From positions 1-64,000 of the forward strand of contig NZ_JACHWB010000012.1 of NCBI RefSeq assembly GCF_014191055.1: 64,000 bases of DNA, in the 5' to 3' direction. Below are positions 63,040 through 64,000 of this stretch, in pieces; the first letter of the stretch is position 1; each line of letters starts with the position of its first letter. A model generated the notes under the pieces. That model searched no databases and was not told the DNA's origin. It saw nothing but the letters and a program-made list of their open reading frames with translations. Position numbers and translations under genes: made by a program. The DNA comes from Microvirga lupini. GTDB lineage: Bacteria > Pseudomonadota > Alphaproteobacteria > Rhizobiales > Beijerinckiaceae.

Positions 63040-64000
63040 TCAGGCACTCTCAAGGGCTTGAGCAAGATCCTCGAGCAGGTCGTCCTTGTGCTCCAGTCCG
63101 ACCGACAGGCGTACTAGGCCATCCGTGATGCCCATCTCGGCACGCTGCTCGGGCGTGAAGCGCTGGTGCGTGGTGGTGGCCGGGTGAGTGACGAGGCTTT
63201 TCGCGTCGCCCAGATTGTTGGAGATCCGGATCAGCTTCAGGGCGTTCAGGAAGCGGAAAGCGCCTTCCTTGCCGCCCTGGACGTCCAGCGCGATCATGGT
63301 CGAGGCGCCGCTCATCTGGCGCCGGATCAGGTCCGCCTGAGGGTGGTCGGGGCGACCCGGATAGGTGAGGCGCCGCAGCTTCGGATGGTCGTGGAGCATA
63401 TCCGCGAGGAAGCCGGCGGTGGTCGTCTGCTTTTCGACGCGCAGGGGAAGCGTCTCAAGACCTTTCAGCAGAACCCACGCATTGAAGGGCGAGATCGATG
63501 GTCCCGTCATGCGAAGGAATTGCTGCACCTTGTTCTCGATGAACTCGGTGGAGCCAAGGATCACGCCACCCAGACATCGGCCCTGGCCGTCGATGTGCTT
63601 GGTCGCCGAATACACGACGCAATCGGCGCCGAGCGCGAGCGGCTTCTGGAAAAGCGGCGTGGCGAAAACATTGTCGACGGTGAGCGTCGCGCCGGCCGCA
63701 TGGGCAATCTCGGCAATCGCCGCGATGTCGAAGATCTCCAGGCTGGGGTTGGTCGGCGTCTCCAGCAGGAAGGCCTTGGTCTCCGGTCTCACGGCATTGC
63801 GCCACTGGTTGAGATCCGCGCCGTCGACCAGCGTGCAGCCGACGCCGAACCGGGGCAGGAAATCCTCCACCACCCAGCGGCAGGAGCCGAAGAGCGCACG
63901 CGCCGCCACCACATGATCGCCGGCCTGCACCTGCCCAACCATGGCGGCTGTCACGGCCGCCATGCCGCTCGCCGTGGCCCGGGCCGCCTCCGCGCCCTCG
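63040..64000 (-). CDS. metZ: O-succinylhomoserine sulfhydrylase, 3' part
   Basis: This is a Cys/Met-metabolism PLP enzyme; the window holds the last 319 residues and the gene runs past base 64000. Present are the stacking region (SGMAAVTAAMVGQVQAGDHV), LETPTNPSLEIFDI, TVDNVFATPLFQKPL and the PLP lysine in SATKHIDGQGR. The C-terminal LIRISNNLGDAKSLVTHPATTTH matches MetZ better than cystathionine gamma-synthase. It makes homocysteine from O-succinylhomoserine and sulfide. Confidence 0.9.
   Translation of the reverse strand, partial: EGAEAARATASGMAAVTAAMVGQVQAGDHVVAARALFGSCRWVVEDFLPRFGVGCTLVDGADLNQWRNAVRPETKAFLLETPTNPSLEIFDIAAIAEIAHAAGATLTVDNVFATPLFQKPLALGADCVVYSATKHIDGQGRCLGGVILGSTEFIENKVQQFLRMTGPSISPFNAWVLLKGLETLPLRVEKQTTTAGFLADMLHDHPKLRRLTYPGRPDHPQADLIRRQMSGASTMIALDVQGGKEGAFRFLNALKLIRISNNLGDAKSLVTHPATTTHQRFTPEQRAEMGITDGLVRLSVGLEHKDDLLEDLAQALESA

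Noticed and set aside
62871-63065. 64-codon leftward ORF after metZ
   Set aside because: No ribosome site, overlap with the metZ 3' end, and no recognisable pattern.
1-64000. CRISPR array, prophage or insertion sequence
   Set aside because: No regularly spaced direct repeats, phage structural genes, integrase, or transposase with terminal inverted repeats were seen on either strand.

Overview
The window is high-GC DNA from an alphaproteobacterium of the order Hyphomicrobiales (Rhizobiales), plausibly close to Methylobacteriaceae/Microvirga. The genus is an inference from gene content: a tkt-gap-pgk-fba block, zapA-6S RNA-fthC, yebC-ruvCAB beside tol-pal, an alphaproteobacterial rpoH, serC-serA, and the dispersed palindromic repeats typical of this order. 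It is almost entirely chromosomal housekeeping DNA. I see no prophage, transposase, CRISPR array or rRNA operon.

Layout. 1-5.2 kb: the end of a chemoreceptor gene, a MotA-like/OmpA-like stator pair, an inositol-monophosphatase family gene, a Sel1-repeat protein and a ThiE-like protein. 5.2-10.7 kb: central carbon genes fba, pgk, gap and tkt, all leftward. 10.9-14.0 kb: DUF4164 and zapA, then 6S RNA, fthC, a YmdB-like phosphoesterase and an ExoD-family protein. 14.2-31.4 kb: yebC, ruvC, ruvA, ruvB, ybgC, tolQRAB, pal, cpoB, tilS, ftsH and glmM run rightward, interrupted by leftward NTF2-like, HdeD and phospholipase-D genes. 31.4-36.0 kb: an RND efflux pump and its adaptor. 36.2-40.1 kb: serC-serA-purU behind a structured leader. 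40.4-46.3 kb: a PA0069-type radical SAM gene with a LexA-type operator, a glycosyltransferase-like gene, an uncharacterised gene, moaB, a DMT exporter, a glutamine amidotransferase and a DUF305 protein. 47.2-58.8 kb: two large RTX calcium-binding proteins flank purA, rpoH, an RluA-family synthase and tRNA-Glu(CUC). 59.0-64.0 kb: three tiny genes with a general-stress-type promoter, a TRAP transporter, and the 3' part of metZ.

The groups cooperate as follows. The Tol-Pal genes with cpoB link the inner membrane, peptidoglycan and outer membrane. glmM feeds peptidoglycan precursors, and FtsH and RpoH are the proteostasis/heat-shock pair. RuvABC resolves Holliday junctions. serC-serA makes serine, and purU and fthC handle one-carbon folates.

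No obviously new multigene defence or catalytic system is present. The most interesting signals are regulatory or small: a tight cluster of three tiny genes with an exact GGAAC-N16-CGTT promoter and its own terminator (58.94-59.53 kb); a LexA operator inside the radical SAM promoter; a second LexA box beside a good promoter with no recognisable gene (46.6 kb); an attenuator-like purA leader with a 19-codon uORF; and a palindromic repeat lying in frame in the 5' end of ybgC. All coordinates and motifs were read by eye; similarity calls come from family knowledge and no database was searched.
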